Shown: positions 35,446 to 43,707, counted from the first letter of the stretch. The stretch: 64,000 nt of DNA from Arenibacter sp041392165 (GCA_041392165.1 JAWKMN010000002.1:62001-126000), one strand, 5' to 3'. Notes: generated by a model not told the origin, from the letters alone. Numbers and translations: made by a program.

Positions 35446-35853
35446 TTATGCTATTCTTTCAACTTTTTCTAATTTACCATTTTCATGCAGTCTATATGCA
35501 AATGGTTTTTTATTAGTATGTAGGCTTCGAATTTGAGGCCATGCACAAATAACCAATTTGACCATATCCCAGAATCCTGCTTTTTTACCTGGTCTTAAAA
35601 TTATTATCCCCACATTGTTTTGCAATATTAGATCTAGTTCTATTCTTACTTTCAATATTTTTTTATCTCTGGTAATCCATATTGCGTTTCGCTTACCTAG
35701 TTCTGGGATTAAATCGGGGTCTTTAATCCCTTTTCCAAACTCTTGTTGAAGAGATTTTACTGTGATACGTCTATCTGGAGGTTCACGCTGTTCCAATGCA
35801 TCTAAGGCAGTTGCAAGGTGAGGTGATGTATTTTCATCAATATAAACAATCAT
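35446..35853 (-). CDS. VapC45-like PIN-domain toxin
   Basis: The 135-residue protein matches the VapC45/DUF5615-type PIN-like group: an acidic N-terminal strand (MIVYIDENTSPHLATAL, D6/E7), KDPDLIPELGKRNAIWITRD with the conserved second acidic cluster, and a C-terminal IIILRPGKKAGFWDMVKLV. Such PIN proteins are metal-dependent ribonucleases acting on tRNA or rRNA. It lies three bases after the larger antitoxin gene, an order and size pair (225 and 135 residues) like VapB45/VapC45 of Mycobacterium tuberculosis as I recall it. The acidic residues needed for activity appear intact. The RNA target is unknown. Confidence 0.8.
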   Translation of the reverse strand: MIVYIDENTSPHLATALDALEQREPPDRRITVKSLQQEFGKGIKDPDLIPELGKRNAIWITRDKKILKVRIELDLILQNNVGIIILRPGKKAGFWDMVKLVICAWPQIRSLHTNKKPFAYRLHENGKLEKVERIA

Positions 35854-35856
35854 AGA

Positions 35857-36534
35857 TTATGCTGCTGTTTCCATAAACTCAACTATATCTTTTATTTCAG
35901 ATTTAGAGATATTGTAAATATGGCTTATCAATTCAGCATCATCGTTTTCGGCTTTGTATGTTTCGTAAAGTGGCTCTATTGGTAAAAATGAATTTTTAAG
36001 GATAGGCTGTCCAAATCTATATTCTGGATCAATAACTATAGACCTATCTTTTCCTAAAGGATAATATTTATCGGCTAAATTTTCATTATTAAAACTAATT
36101 TTACTACCAAAGCTTTCAACTATTTTCCTTAAGGCTATTTGTAGAGTCTTGTCGGTAATTACCCAGTCATCTCCATCTTTAAAATATATATTATTTCCAG
36201 ACTTAAAGAAATGAGTGCTAGCGAAAGGATACGGGGTCTTTAATTTTCCAGACAAAAACTCATGAATCTTAACTATCTTTTGAGGAGTAACTCCAGATTC
36301 CTTAAATTTTTGGAAAATATAAATTTCTATAAGAGATAAAAAATTAACGGAATACCTATCATCGTCAGAAAGACGATAATTGAACTGTGAAGTTTTTCTA
36401 AACTTATCATTTAAATAAGATTGTAATAGATAATAGGCTTGCCTTCTGTCTATTTTTAAAATATCAGATATATCTGTGGAATTATAAATCCCGCCTCCCA
36501 ATTTGGGTGTTTCTCTATTTTCTGCGACAATCAT
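35857..36534 (-). CDS. VapB45-like DUF433 antitoxin
   Basis: The 225-residue protein has an N-terminal helix-turn-helix-like part (DISDILKIDRRQAYYLLQSYL, about residues 22-42). The middle region is rich in aromatics, and the C-terminal DUF433 domain (KDRSIVIDPEYRFGQPIL, then AELISHIYNISKSEIKDIVEFME) binds and neutralises the PIN toxin in this family. Antitoxins of this group are unusually large compared with ordinary VapB. It heads the operon, with the toxin three bases downstream. A 9-bp inverted repeat in its promoter region is a good candidate for autoregulatory binding. Confidence 0.82.
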   Translation of the reverse strand: MIVAENRETPKLGGGIYNSTDISDILKIDRRQAYYLLQSYLNDKFRKTSQFNYRLSDDDRYSVNFLSLIEIYIFQKFKESGVTPQKIVKIHEFLSGKLKTPYPFASTHFFKSGNNIYFKDGDDWVITDKTLQIALRKIVESFGSKISFNNENLADKYYPLGKDRSIVIDPEYRFGQPILKNSFLPIEPLYETYKAENDDAELISHIYNISKSEIKDIVEFMETAA

Positions 36535-36569
36535 ATCTGTTTTTACTTAATTCGCGTATATATAACCAA

Positions 36570-36592
36570 TTAGTCGTTTATATAACGACTAA
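36570..36592. promoter_or_regulatory. Inverted-repeat operator between antitoxin and transposase genes
   Basis: TTAGTCGTT-TATAT-AACGACTAA is a perfect 9-bp inverted repeat, 36 bases upstream of the antitoxin ATG and 75 bases upstream of the divergent transposase ATG. A protein bound here, most likely the antitoxin complex, could control both directions. Confidence 0.65.
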
Positions 36593-36666
36593 ATTACAAT
36601 TTAATTATAATAATATTAGGTAGTTAATGGGACAAATCGTATCTTTAATTATCTAAATAAACCACC

Positions 36667-37614
36667 ATGCAATTCAAGTCACTTCCACAGCTTTTAGACT
36701 ACTTCAAAGAAGAATCCACAGGTATAGCGTATTATGAAAATATCAGATGGGGAGATAGCCCTGCTTGTCCTCATTGCGGGAGTGTTAAACCTTATAAGAC
36801 CACAAGAGGGTGGAAATGTAGTGATAGGGATTGTTATAAGAAGTTTACCGTTAGGGTAGGGACTATCTTTGAAAACTCAAAAATTCCTTTTCGTATTTGG
36901 TTCGCTGCAATTTGGTTGTGTACCGAACACAAAAAGGGTATCAGTTCCGTACAATTAGGGATTGATCTAGGAATTACCCAAAAAACGGCATGGTTTGTAT
37001 TGCACCGGATTAGAGAAATGTTGAAGGATAAGGCTCCGCAAATGTTAGGGGACGATAAAATGGTAGAAACCGATGCAACTTACCTAGGAGGTAAGGAAAG
37101 CAATAAGCACCTTAATAAAAGACGTTCGCAAGATGATAAATCGTTGACCAATGAAGGAAAGCCATATAAGGCTAAAAAGACTATTATTGGAATCATTGAG
37201 CGTAACGGTAAGGTAGCTTTAAAGTATGTGTCAGGAGAAACCACCCAAAATATGGTAGAGTTCGTTAAAACTCATGTGCCGTAGGATTCAACCATCTATT
37301 CGGATGAAGCATCAGCGTACACGCAGTTGAAAAAGACTTATAGGCACGACAATGTGAAGCATTCTTTAAGTATTTATGTAGAAGGTCAAGTACATACCAA
37401 TACCATAGAAAACTTTTGGAGCATTTTAAAGCGTGGTATTTATGGGGTTTACCATCAAGTAAGTGATAAGCATATTAACCGTTATTTGGATGAATATGCT
37501 GCAAGGTGGAACAATCGTAGTTTGACTTCTAATGAGTGTTTTGAGCAGTTCTTAGAGGGGAGTGAGAGTGTATTGAGTTATAAAAGGCTGACTAAGGGCT
37601 TAATTAAAATTTAA
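36667..37614 (+). pseudogene. IS1595-family (ISXO2-like) transposase interrupted by an amber codon
   Basis: The frame encodes about 315 residues. It has an N-terminal zinc ribbon (CPHCG at 34-38 and CSDRDC at 51-56), a helix-turn-helix (VQLGIDLGITQKTAWFVLH), then the DDE-type core: D136 in VETDATYLGG, D213 in TIYSDEASAY, and the NTIENFWSILKRG block with E248. A TAG at 37282-37284 (codon 206) stops translation just before the second catalytic Asp, while the frame stays open after it, so the protein is inactive unless the codon is read through or the element is moved in trans. No other lesion is visible. The replaced codon may have been CAG, AAG or GAG. Confidence 0.9.
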
Positions 37615-37638
37615 AGCCCTCGTAAAATACGAGGGCTT
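37614..37638 (+). terminator. Hairpin after the transposase
   Basis: A perfect 11-bp stem AAGCCCTCGTA/TACGAGGGCTT with a 3-base loop starts at the transposase stop. The following U-run is poor. Confidence 0.65.
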
Positions 37639-37800
37639 AGTTAAAATTTAAACTTATTTAAGAATAGATTTACCATAAATGAATAATTCTAAACTAATTT
37701 TTTAAAGGTTTTACCCTTGAACATCTCTTTTCATAGTATATTGTTTTTGATACATGTTGTAATATAACGTAATTTTACAAAAATTAGTCCATTTTTAATA

Positions 37801-38358
37801 TTAATTTCGACTATCCGCAGATTCAGGTACTATTTTAGTCGAAAAACCTGACTCAAACTTACCTGATTTAACATATTGTTTATGTTTGTAAGTTCTTTTT
37901 TTAGCTTTTTGCAACCCGGAAATACCATGCCTAGCGGTTATAATGAGTTCTAAATATACACCTTTATTTGTTACAATATCTCTTAAGTCATCTTTATCTG
38001 CTTTGATTTGTATACAGTTTGGCCTATGAGAATTGAAAATTCCTGTAATTAATCCAGATATATAAATAAAGCTACTAGTATGAACATGCAAAAGCTTATA
38101 TTCAACATCTTTTCCGTTAGGGAAAGCTTCTTCTTCCTGTACCTTTCTTAAGTATATATTCACATCCGTACATTTTACTAATGTGAAGTTTATAACTTTA
38201 AATTTAAAAATATTATTTTCTACACTTATTTTTTTTGAAATATAAAACCACGGCCTAAAAAATAAGAATACGAAGAATAAAAATACAAATGCAGATATAA
38301 TTCCGCTATATACATTACTTGATATTGGAATCCAATCTAGATAACAGTTCATATTCAA
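37801..38358 (-). CDS. Passenger membrane protein, unknown
   Basis: The 185-residue protein has one strong N-terminal membrane helix (about residues 17-38, GIISAFVFLFFVFLFFRPWF). A soluble domain follows (FKFKVINFTLVKCTDVNIYL, FIYISGLITGIFNSH, DIVTNKGVYLELIITARHG) and ends in a basic, Lys/Tyr-rich segment. It lies inside the transposon and is noticeably AT-rich, consistent with transfer. No family recognised; the beta-rich soluble part could be an ion-channel or effector-like domain, but I see no diagnostic motif. Confidence 0.6.
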   Translation of the reverse strand: MNMNCYLDWIPISSNVYSGIISAFVFLFFVFLFFRPWFYISKKISVENNIFKFKVINFTLVKCTDVNIYLRKVQEEEAFPNGKDVEYKLLHVHTSSFIYISGLITGIFNSHRPNCIQIKADKDDLRDIVTNKGVYLELIITARHGISGLQKAKKRTYKHKQYVKSGKFESGFSTKIVPESADSRN

Positions 38359-38437
38359 TTGGTTGTCGGTTGATTTTTTAAATATAGTATTTTCTCACAA
38401 AATCAAAAAAATAAAACGAAATCATTATTTTTGTACA

Positions 38438-38566
38438 ATGCCAAAAGAAAAATCCAAAAAAGAACGCTCTAGCAACTACGAAGAAAAAGTAGTTATCAAG
38501 GGTACTTTGGACGATGTGCTGAAAGTATCGGTTCCCAAGCCAAAGCAAAAGAAGAAAGACGAGTAG
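38438..38566 (+). CDS. Small basic passenger protein, unknown
   Basis: This 42-residue protein from the ATG at 38438 has Lys-rich ends (MPKEKSKKERSS and KPKQKKKDE) around a conserved-looking core (YEEKVVIKGTLDDVLKVSV). A perfect -7 box (TATTTTTG, 38426-38433) ends four bases before the ATG, so the message is probably leaderless. That makes expression plausible. It sits near the right end of the transposon. Similar YEEK...LDDVL small proteins occur in Bacteroidota, but I know of no function. Confidence 0.6.
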   Translation: MPKEKSKKERSSNYEEKVVIKGTLDDVLKVSVPKPKQKKKDE

Positions 38567-38745
38567 TTTCCAATGTTGGTAGAATTGGGAACGTATTCTA
38601 TATGTTCATATACTTACAAGTATGTACTTTGATAATCGGCAAGATGCCCATGCTCTGTATCGCTGAACTAGTGGCGGTATAATCATGAAGTACTTATCTT
38701 GAATTTTAAAAATGCACGTTCCAAGTGCGAAACTCCACTTATTTA

Positions 38746-38772
38746 GTTTGTCCCATAATGTATGTAGATGCC
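38746..38772 (-). repeat. Right terminal inverted repeat of the transposon
   Basis: A 27-bp inverted copy of the left end with one mismatch, followed directly by the target duplication AGTATAGGG (38773-38781). Confidence 0.92.
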
Positions 38773-38905
38773 AGTATAGGGGGAACTATTTACGTTTTTA
38801 AACGACTACAAACGATAACAAACGAAATTAAATGCTTTTCAACCGAATAATCTTTGGAGGGGCCGCTAAGTTTGTTCCATCAAAAATCATTAACTGTTTA
38901 ACCAT

Positions 38906-38928
38906 TCCCGAAATGGATTCGGGATTTT
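38906..38928. terminator. Hairpin upstream of ssb
   Basis: TCCCGAA-ATGGA-TTCGGGA is followed by TTTT, 19 bases before the ssb ATG. It could terminate upstream transcription or be a repeat unit; it lies within the likely ssb leader. Confidence 0.4.
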
Positions 38929-38942
38929 AAAAATTAAGTATT

Positions 38943-39275
38943 ATGAACGCACTTAGAAACAAAGTACAGTTGATCGGAAACCTGGGCAGCGATCCAGAAA
39001 TTATTAACCTTGATGGAGGTGGAAAATTGGCCAAATTCGCCATTGCCACCAATGAGACCTATAAGAACGGCAAAGGGGAAAAAGTTACGGATACCCAATG
39101 GCACAATGTGGTGGCATGGGGCAAGACGGCGGAAATCGTAGAAAATTATTTAAACAAGGGCAAGGAAGTTGCCTTGGAGGGAAAATTGACCACTCGGTCC
39201 TACGAAACCAAGGAAGGGGAAAAAAGGTACATCACCGAAATTAGATGTAATGAACTCCTGATGTTGGGAAAATAA
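38943..39275 (+). CDS. ssb: Single-stranded DNA-binding protein, short tailless form
   Basis: The 110-residue OB-fold protein (MNALRNKVQLIGNLGSDPEI, WHNVVAWGKTAEIVENYL, GKEVALEGKLTTRSYET) ends right after the OB fold at NELLMLGK. It therefore lacks the linker and acidic C-terminal tip (DDDIPF type) that recruits partner proteins in ordinary bacterial SSB. Bacteroidota often have such a short paralogue beside a full-length SSB, which is not in this window. It is transcribed alone, 160 bases from the end of the transposon. Confidence 0.92.
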   Translation: MNALRNKVQLIGNLGSDPEIINLDGGGKLAKFAIATNETYKNGKGEKVTDTQWHNVVAWGKTAEIVENYLNKGKEVALEGKLTTRSYETKEGEKRYITEIRCNELLMLGK

Positions 39276-39321
39276 GCCTGTTTACCATATCCGGGCGTCT
39301 AAACTGGATATTGGCTATAAG

Positions 39322-39379
39322 CAAGAAGTAATCTGTTGGATCTATAATCAGATCTATTGGGTTACTTCTTGTGTTTTTG
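39322..39379 (+). terminator. Probable ssb terminator
   Basis: CAAGAAGTAA (39322-39331) pairs with TTACTTCTTG (39362-39371), with inner pairing around GGATCT/AGATCT, followed by TGTTTTT. Confidence 0.6.
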
Positions 39380-39478
39380 CAATATCATCATTGGGATCCT
39401 TAGTGAAGAAGCAGGCTGTTGGTTGGGGGCTTTTAATGTAGGGGATGGCTTTACTTGGCCGGTCCAGGCGACAGTCCC

Positions 39479-39532
39479 GTTCGCAATGACGGAAGCTTGG
39501 ATTTAAATTAAAAAAGCATCGTTATTGCGAGG
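39479..39532. repeat. Inverted repeat pair, MITE/REP-like
   Basis: GTTCGCAATGACG and CGTTATTGCGAGG are inverted versions of one sequence (10 of 11 positions in the core TCGCAATRACG), about 28 bases apart. The sequence type, with TTGCGAGGAG and GAGGCAATCTG, resembles widespread short interspersed repeats in many bacterial genomes. Confidence 0.55.
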
Positions 39533-39623
39533 AGCCCAAGCCACGAGGCAATCTGTTTGTAGGGCACATGTAATATTGGGATTTCCTTACTGAGCAGTTC
39601 GGCGACAGCAAAGGCAGTATGTG

Positions 39624-39809
39624 CTACGCTACTTTCTTCATCAGATCAAAACAAGGACAACGATTACACCTTTTGGATTCCGATTTTTTGTATTTTTCGC
39701 AGCATTTGGTCTTACAGCCAGAGGGGACCATTTTCTTTAGAGCGGCTTTTTGCTCTTTCTTTAAAGCTTTTTTTAGCTTTTTCTTGTCCTGCTTCTTTTT
39801 TTTGCCCAC
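39624..39809 (-). CDS. Small Lys-rich, Cys-rich protein
   Basis: This 61-residue protein has a very basic N-terminal half (MGKKKKQDKKKLKKALKKEQ) and a C-terminal cluster of six cysteines (GCKTKCCEKYKKSESKRCNR plus CPCFD), a likely zinc or other metal site. The KCCEKYKKSE...RCPCFD pattern is, to my recollection, a conserved small family in Bacteroidota without assigned function. The base composition and clean stop support it. Confidence 0.65.
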   Translation of the reverse strand: MGKKKKQDKKKLKKALKKEQKAALKKMVPSGCKTKCCEKYKKSESKRCNRCPCFDLMKKVA

Positions 39810-40027
39810 CGGATATTGGAATAATAATTGGGCAAAAATATTTATTTTAATTAAATCTAAATAAGATTAAATGTTAAATTATTTGTGGGACCCACATTTT
39901 CTAGGACAATGGAAGTAGCATAGGATAAAGGGTTCGTAGAAGCTACTTTTGTGTTAGGGAAGCAGGTTCAATATCCAACTGTCCGTGTCGGTTCTGCAAA
40001 GCGTTCACGAGCTAAGGTTTTATACGA

Positions 40028-40543
40028 TTATTGAGGTGTTATGGCCGCGCTGTTGGCTGTAATTTGCTGTATGTCACGATCAAACAAATACAGCCCTCCC
40101 TTGTCGTTGCCAATAAGATTGATCTTGTCCAAAATAGTACGGGCCAAAGCCTCTTCCTCAATTTGTTCCGCCACATACCACTGTAAAAAATTGTGGGTAG
40201 CGTAATCTTTTTCCTGTAAGGTTACATGTACCAATTCGTTAATGCTATCCGATACAAAAATTTCATGCTCCAATAACTCGTGGAACATTTTCTGAAAACT
40301 GCCAAAGTCGGTTTTTGGGGCTTTAAGTGCGGATACGTAGGCGTGCCCGCCCCTTTCATTGATGTATTTTACCAACTTGAGCATGTGCAAGCGTTCCTCA
40401 TCGGATTGTTTGTACATAAATTGTGCAATGCCTTCCAACCCCTTGCCTTCGGCCCAAGAAGCCATGGACAAATATACTTGTGAAGATTCGGCCTCTATAC
40501 GGACCTGCTCGTTCAATGCTTTTTCTAACTTTTCGGACAACAT
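40028..40543 (-). CDS. ftnA: Ferritin
   Basis: This non-haem ferritin oxidises and stores iron in a 24-subunit shell in the cytoplasm. The 171-residue protein has the ferroxidase ligands E17 (VRIEAE), E50 and H53 (DEERLHMLKL), at the same positions as in E. coli FtnA, and the later Glu ligands in HELLEHEIF and QWYVAEQIEEE. No haem-binding Met typical of bacterioferritin is apparent. It is monocistronic. Confidence 0.95.
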   Translation of the reverse strand: MLSEKLEKALNEQVRIEAESSQVYLSMASWAEGKGLEGIAQFMYKQSDEERLHMLKLVKYINERGGHAYVSALKAPKTDFGSFQKMFHELLEHEIFVSDSINELVHVTLQEKDYATHNFLQWYVAEQIEEEALARTILDKINLIGNDKGGLYLFDRDIQQITANSAAITPQ

Positions 40544-40613
40544 AAAGTTCTAATTTTAACTAAAGTTACAAATAAATGGCTCTTATTGCCAGCTCTTAAC
40601 TTAAGATTTGGAG

Positions 40614-42737
40614 TTATTTGTGCAAAGCCAATTGTATCCGCTTTCTGGGAATGTCCACCTCCAGCACTTTTACAATGATTTGTTGGTGCAGGGCCACATG
40701 TTCGTTTACATCTTTTACGAAACTATCGGATAGGTTGGAGATATGGATCAGTCCGCTTTCCTTGATGCCAACATCTACAAAACACCCAAAATTAGTAATG
40801 TTGTTCACTATTCCGGGCAGCAATTGTCCCTCTTTTAGATCGGAAATGGTCCTGATATTTTGATTAAAGGTAAATACCTTTGCTTTTTCCCTAACGTCCA
40901 GGCCCGGTTTCTCCAATTCCTTTATAATATCCTGCAAAGTGGGCAATCCCACATTTTCGGTACAGTATTTTTTAAGATCGATTTTTTTAAGTACTTCCCT
41001 ATTTCCTATTATTTCGGTGAGGGGAACGCCCTGGTCTTTCACCATTTTTTGCACCAGGGAATAGCTCTCCGGATGAACTGCCGAATCATCCAAAGGATTT
41101 TTTGCCTGCCGGATACGTAAAAATGCCGCTCCCTGTTCAAAGGCTTTTTCCCCCAAACGGGGTACCTTTTTAATTTCGTTTCGGTTGGTAAAGGCACCGT
41201 TTTTGTTCCTATAGACTACAATATTTTCCGCCAATTTTGGGCCAATTCCCGATACATAGCTCAGCAAGGGGACACTGGCCGTATTAATGTTTACCCCTAC
41301 GGTGTTTACACAACTTTCCACCACCGTGTCCAGGGAGTTTTTTAGTAGGTTCTGGTCCACATCATGCTGATATTGTCCTACCCCAATGGATTTGGGATCT
41401 ATTTTCACCAATTCCGCCAAGGGATCTGCAAGCCGCCTTCCAATGGATACGGCACCCCTAACGGTAACATCGTAATTGGGGAATTCCTCCCGGGCAAGTT
41501 TAGAGGCGGAATAAATGGAGGCCCCGGCCTCGCTTACCACAAACACCTCAATATTGTTCTTGAATTGGATCCGCTTTATCAATTGTTCCGTTTCTCTGGA
41601 GGCGGTACCGTTTCCTATGGCTATCGCTTCAATCTTATAGGCATCTGCCAAAGAACTGATTTTCTTTATAGCAGCTGTACTGTCGTTTTGCGGTGCATGG
41701 GGGTAAATGGTCTCGTTGTGTTCCAAATCGCCCTGAGCGCTAAGGCAAACCACCTTGCAGCCAGTTCTGAAGCCAGGGTCTATGGCCAAAATCCGCTTTT
41801 CCCCCAAAGGCGACCCCAACAAGAGTTGTTTCAGGTTTTTGGAAAATACCTGTATGGCCGACCCATCCGCTTTTTCCTTGGCGGATTTTAGGGTTTCATT
41901 GGACAGGGAAGGGAACAGTAGTCGCTTATAGGCATCCTGAATGGCCAATTGAAGATGTTGGGCGGTAGCATTATTGTTTTTGATGATCCTGTACTCCATA
42001 TTGGAGATGGCCTTTACTTCGTCAATTTCAATTTTAATGCGGATAAAGCCTTCATTTTCGGCCCGAAGTATGGCCAGGAGCCGGTGCGATGGGCATCGGT
42101 TCAGGGGCTCGCTCCATTCAAAATAATCCCTGAATTTTTGTGCTTTTTCGTCCTCTTTCTTGGCCGTAACGACCTTGGTAGCGATAAGGGCATATTTTTC
42201 CAGTTGGTTCCTGATCTGATTTCGGATATCACTGCGTTCATTGATCCATTCCGCAATGATATGTCGGGCTCCTTCCAGGACTTCATCTTCGTTGGGAACG
42301 GCATCGTTGATATATTTGGATGCCTCAAAATCGACTTCATCGGTCCGCTGGGCCAGAATAATTTTCGCCAGAGGCTCCAAGCCATTTTTTTTAGCGGTTT
42401 CTGCTTTGGTCTTTCGTTTTTTCTTGAAGGGCAGATAAAGATCTTCCAAAGTGGTGAGGTCCTCCGCATCGGTTATTTTTTTGGCCAGCTCCGGGCTTAG
42501 TTCCTCTTGTTCCCCTATGGATTTGAGGATGGCCGCCTTGCGTTTTTCCAAGGCTTCAAATTGCGATTTGTACTGTACAATGGCACCAATCTGCACCTCG
42601 TCCAAATTTCCGGTCCGTTCCTTTCGATAGCGGGAAATAAAGGGCACCGTGCAATCCTCGTTTAGTAGGGCAATTGTGTTTTCTATGCTTATAATGGGGA
42701 GTTGGGTGTTTTTTGTGATGTAGGAAATGAGGTTCAT
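40614..42737 (-). CDS. tex: Tex-family S1 RNA-binding protein
   Basis: Tex is a conserved cytoplasmic nucleic-acid-binding protein thought to affect transcription. From the ATG at 42737 it has 707 residues (the frame extends 21 codons further upstream, but those residues do not match the family). Domains in order: N-terminal helical region (ISYITKNTQLPIISIENTIA, PFISRYRKERTGNLDE), YqgF-like RNase H fold (ILAIDPGFRTGCKVVCLS), helix-hairpin-helix (LLSYVSGIGPKLAENIVVYR), and a C-terminal S1 domain (EGQLLPGIVNNITNFGCFVD). It is transcribed away from the NlpE-META gene 120 bases upstream. Confidence 0.95.
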   Translation of the reverse strand: MNLISYITKNTQLPIISIENTIALLNEDCTVPFISRYRKERTGNLDEVQIGAIVQYKSQFEALEKRKAAILKSIGEQEELSPELAKKITDAEDLTTLEDLYLPFKKKRKTKAETAKKNGLEPLAKIILAQRTDEVDFEASKYINDAVPNEDEVLEGARHIIAEWINERSDIRNQIRNQLEKYALIATKVVTAKKEDEKAQKFRDYFEWSEPLNRCPSHRLLAILRAENEGFIRIKIEIDEVKAISNMEYRIIKNNNATAQHLQLAIQDAYKRLLFPSLSNETLKSAKEKADGSAIQVFSKNLKQLLLGSPLGEKRILAIDPGFRTGCKVVCLSAQGDLEHNETIYPHAPQNDSTAAIKKISSLADAYKIEAIAIGNGTASRETEQLIKRIQFKNNIEVFVVSEAGASIYSASKLAREEFPNYDVTVRGAVSIGRRLADPLAELVKIDPKSIGVGQYQHDVDQNLLKNSLDTVVESCVNTVGVNINTASVPLLSYVSGIGPKLAENIVVYRNKNGAFTNRNEIKKVPRLGEKAFEQGAAFLRIRQAKNPLDDSAVHPESYSLVQKMVKDQGVPLTEIIGNREVLKKIDLKKYCTENVGLPTLQDIIKELEKPGLDVREKAKVFTFNQNIRTISDLKEGQLLPGIVNNITNFGCFVDVGIKESGLIHISNLSDSFVKDVNEHVALHQQIIVKVLEVDIPRKRIQLALHK

Positions 42738-42856
42738 GAAGTAATGTGTTTTAATGCCATTCGTGGCATATAGGGTTCTTGGGGCCGGCTTTATCGCCAT
42801 AGGGAACTTCCTTATCTTGGGAACGTTAAGGGATGGGCTTTTTCCGGGAATTTGGT

Positions 42857-43633
42857 CTATTCGGCAAGATCGGCCTCAAATTTTGCCAGAGGGGCCATTC
42901 TTGCCTTGTTTAAAGTCATGCTGTTTCCATTTAGGGAATAATTGTCCGCCAATTCCAGTATGGGTAAAAATATATTTTCGACCTCCATTGAGGGACAGGC
43001 CATGAGTGTTGTTGCCAGTTTGGACAGTAAGATGCGGTTGCCTTCTTTTAGCTCGTAAGTTCCATTAAAATTGTTGCAGCCACCGTTGCCATAAACTTGA
43101 TTTTTATCGTTTTTGAATATAACGAATGCCCGGCTGTCCTCTATTTTCTTACCTCTAAGCTCTACCAGCTTCCATCGGGTTTCCGTAAAGGTTATATTGC
43201 GTTTTTGCAAAACGTAGTGGTTGGCCAGATTCCCTGTTATTCTTTGGCCTTCATTGTCCAAATGTGTTAAGGTGTTCTCGCCTACGAAATAACTTCTCTT
43301 GGTATTGTCGGCCGATTTTAAGGTAATCGTATTTCCGGCATTGTTCCATGAAAATGTGCCCTTATGGGTCGTGCTGTTATTTTTTTCCAAATAGGTTTCC
43401 AAGCTTATAAAGGTGAGGTCGTTATTGAGTTGAATAACGGTTTTTATGCCTTCGCAGTCTGCACAGGGCAGTGTTCCCGTATAAATCCCGTTCCAATCCA
43501 ATGAGGTTCTACTCTGGTGCATATCATATATTGGACCTTGGGCGCCATTTGCCTTCTTTTTTTCGTATCCCGCTTTACAGCTTGCGAATAACACTAGTAA
43601 GGCTAATATTTTATATATGGCCGATGTTTTCAT
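42857..43633 (-). CDS. NlpE-like and META-domain lipoprotein
   Basis: The 258-residue lipoprotein (lipobox LLVLFASCKAG, Cys about residue 19) has two modules. Residues 45-140 form an NlpE N-terminal-like barrel with the CxxC motif (GIYTGTLPCADCEGIKTVIQ). Residues 150-255 form a META/HslJ domain (ETRWKLVELRGKKI, VYGNGGCNNFNGTYEL, TLMACPSMEVENIFLPIL). In enterobacteria NlpE senses surface adhesion and copper or lipoprotein stress, while HslJ is a heat-inducible factor. The combination suggests envelope stress or metal sensing, but no regulator is nearby. Confidence 0.88.
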   Translation of the reverse strand: MKTSAIYKILALLVLFASCKAGYEKKKANGAQGPIYDMHQSRTSLDWNGIYTGTLPCADCEGIKTVIQLNNDLTFISLETYLEKNNSTTHKGTFSWNNAGNTITLKSADNTKRSYFVGENTLTHLDNEGQRITGNLANHYVLQKRNITFTETRWKLVELRGKKIEDSRAFVIFKNDKNQVYGNGGCNNFNGTYELKEGNRILLSKLATTLMACPSMEVENIFLPILELADNYSLNGNSMTLNKARMAPLAKFEADLAE

Positions 43634-43707
43634 TGATTTGTTTTTTTAATTTGAACAATGTTCCCGGGCAGCTGCGCCTGGGCATATTGGCGGTATGAAA
43701 ATCAAAT

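Larger units (their letters stand above)
34973..38772. mobile_element. IS1595-family transposon with toxin-antitoxin and other passenger genes
   Basis: A 3,800-bp element is bounded by 27-bp terminal inverted repeats (34973-34999 and 38746-38772, one mismatch, opening GGCATCTA and containing ATTATGGGACAAAC). They are flanked by an exact 9-bp direct repeat AGTATAGGG (34964-34972 and 38773-38781). If the extra G belongs to the element, the duplication is 8 bp, the usual IS1595-family size. Inside are an ISXO2-like transposase with an in-frame amber codon, a VapBC45-like operon on the opposite strand with a third gene, and short unknown genes at both ends. IS1595-family members with passenger genes are known. 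The near-identical ends and intact target duplication argue for a recent insertion. Confidence 0.9.
39276..39623. other. Intergenic region after ssb with hairpin and inverted repeat
   Basis: About 350 non-coding bases hold a probable ssb terminator (39322-39379) and a pair of inverted repeat ends (39479-39532). No gene or RNA is evident. Confidence 0.5.

Noticed and set aside
41364..42500. Plus-strand frames of 175 and 183 codons opposite tex
   Set aside because: Both are antisense shadows of a well-conserved gene and show no family features.
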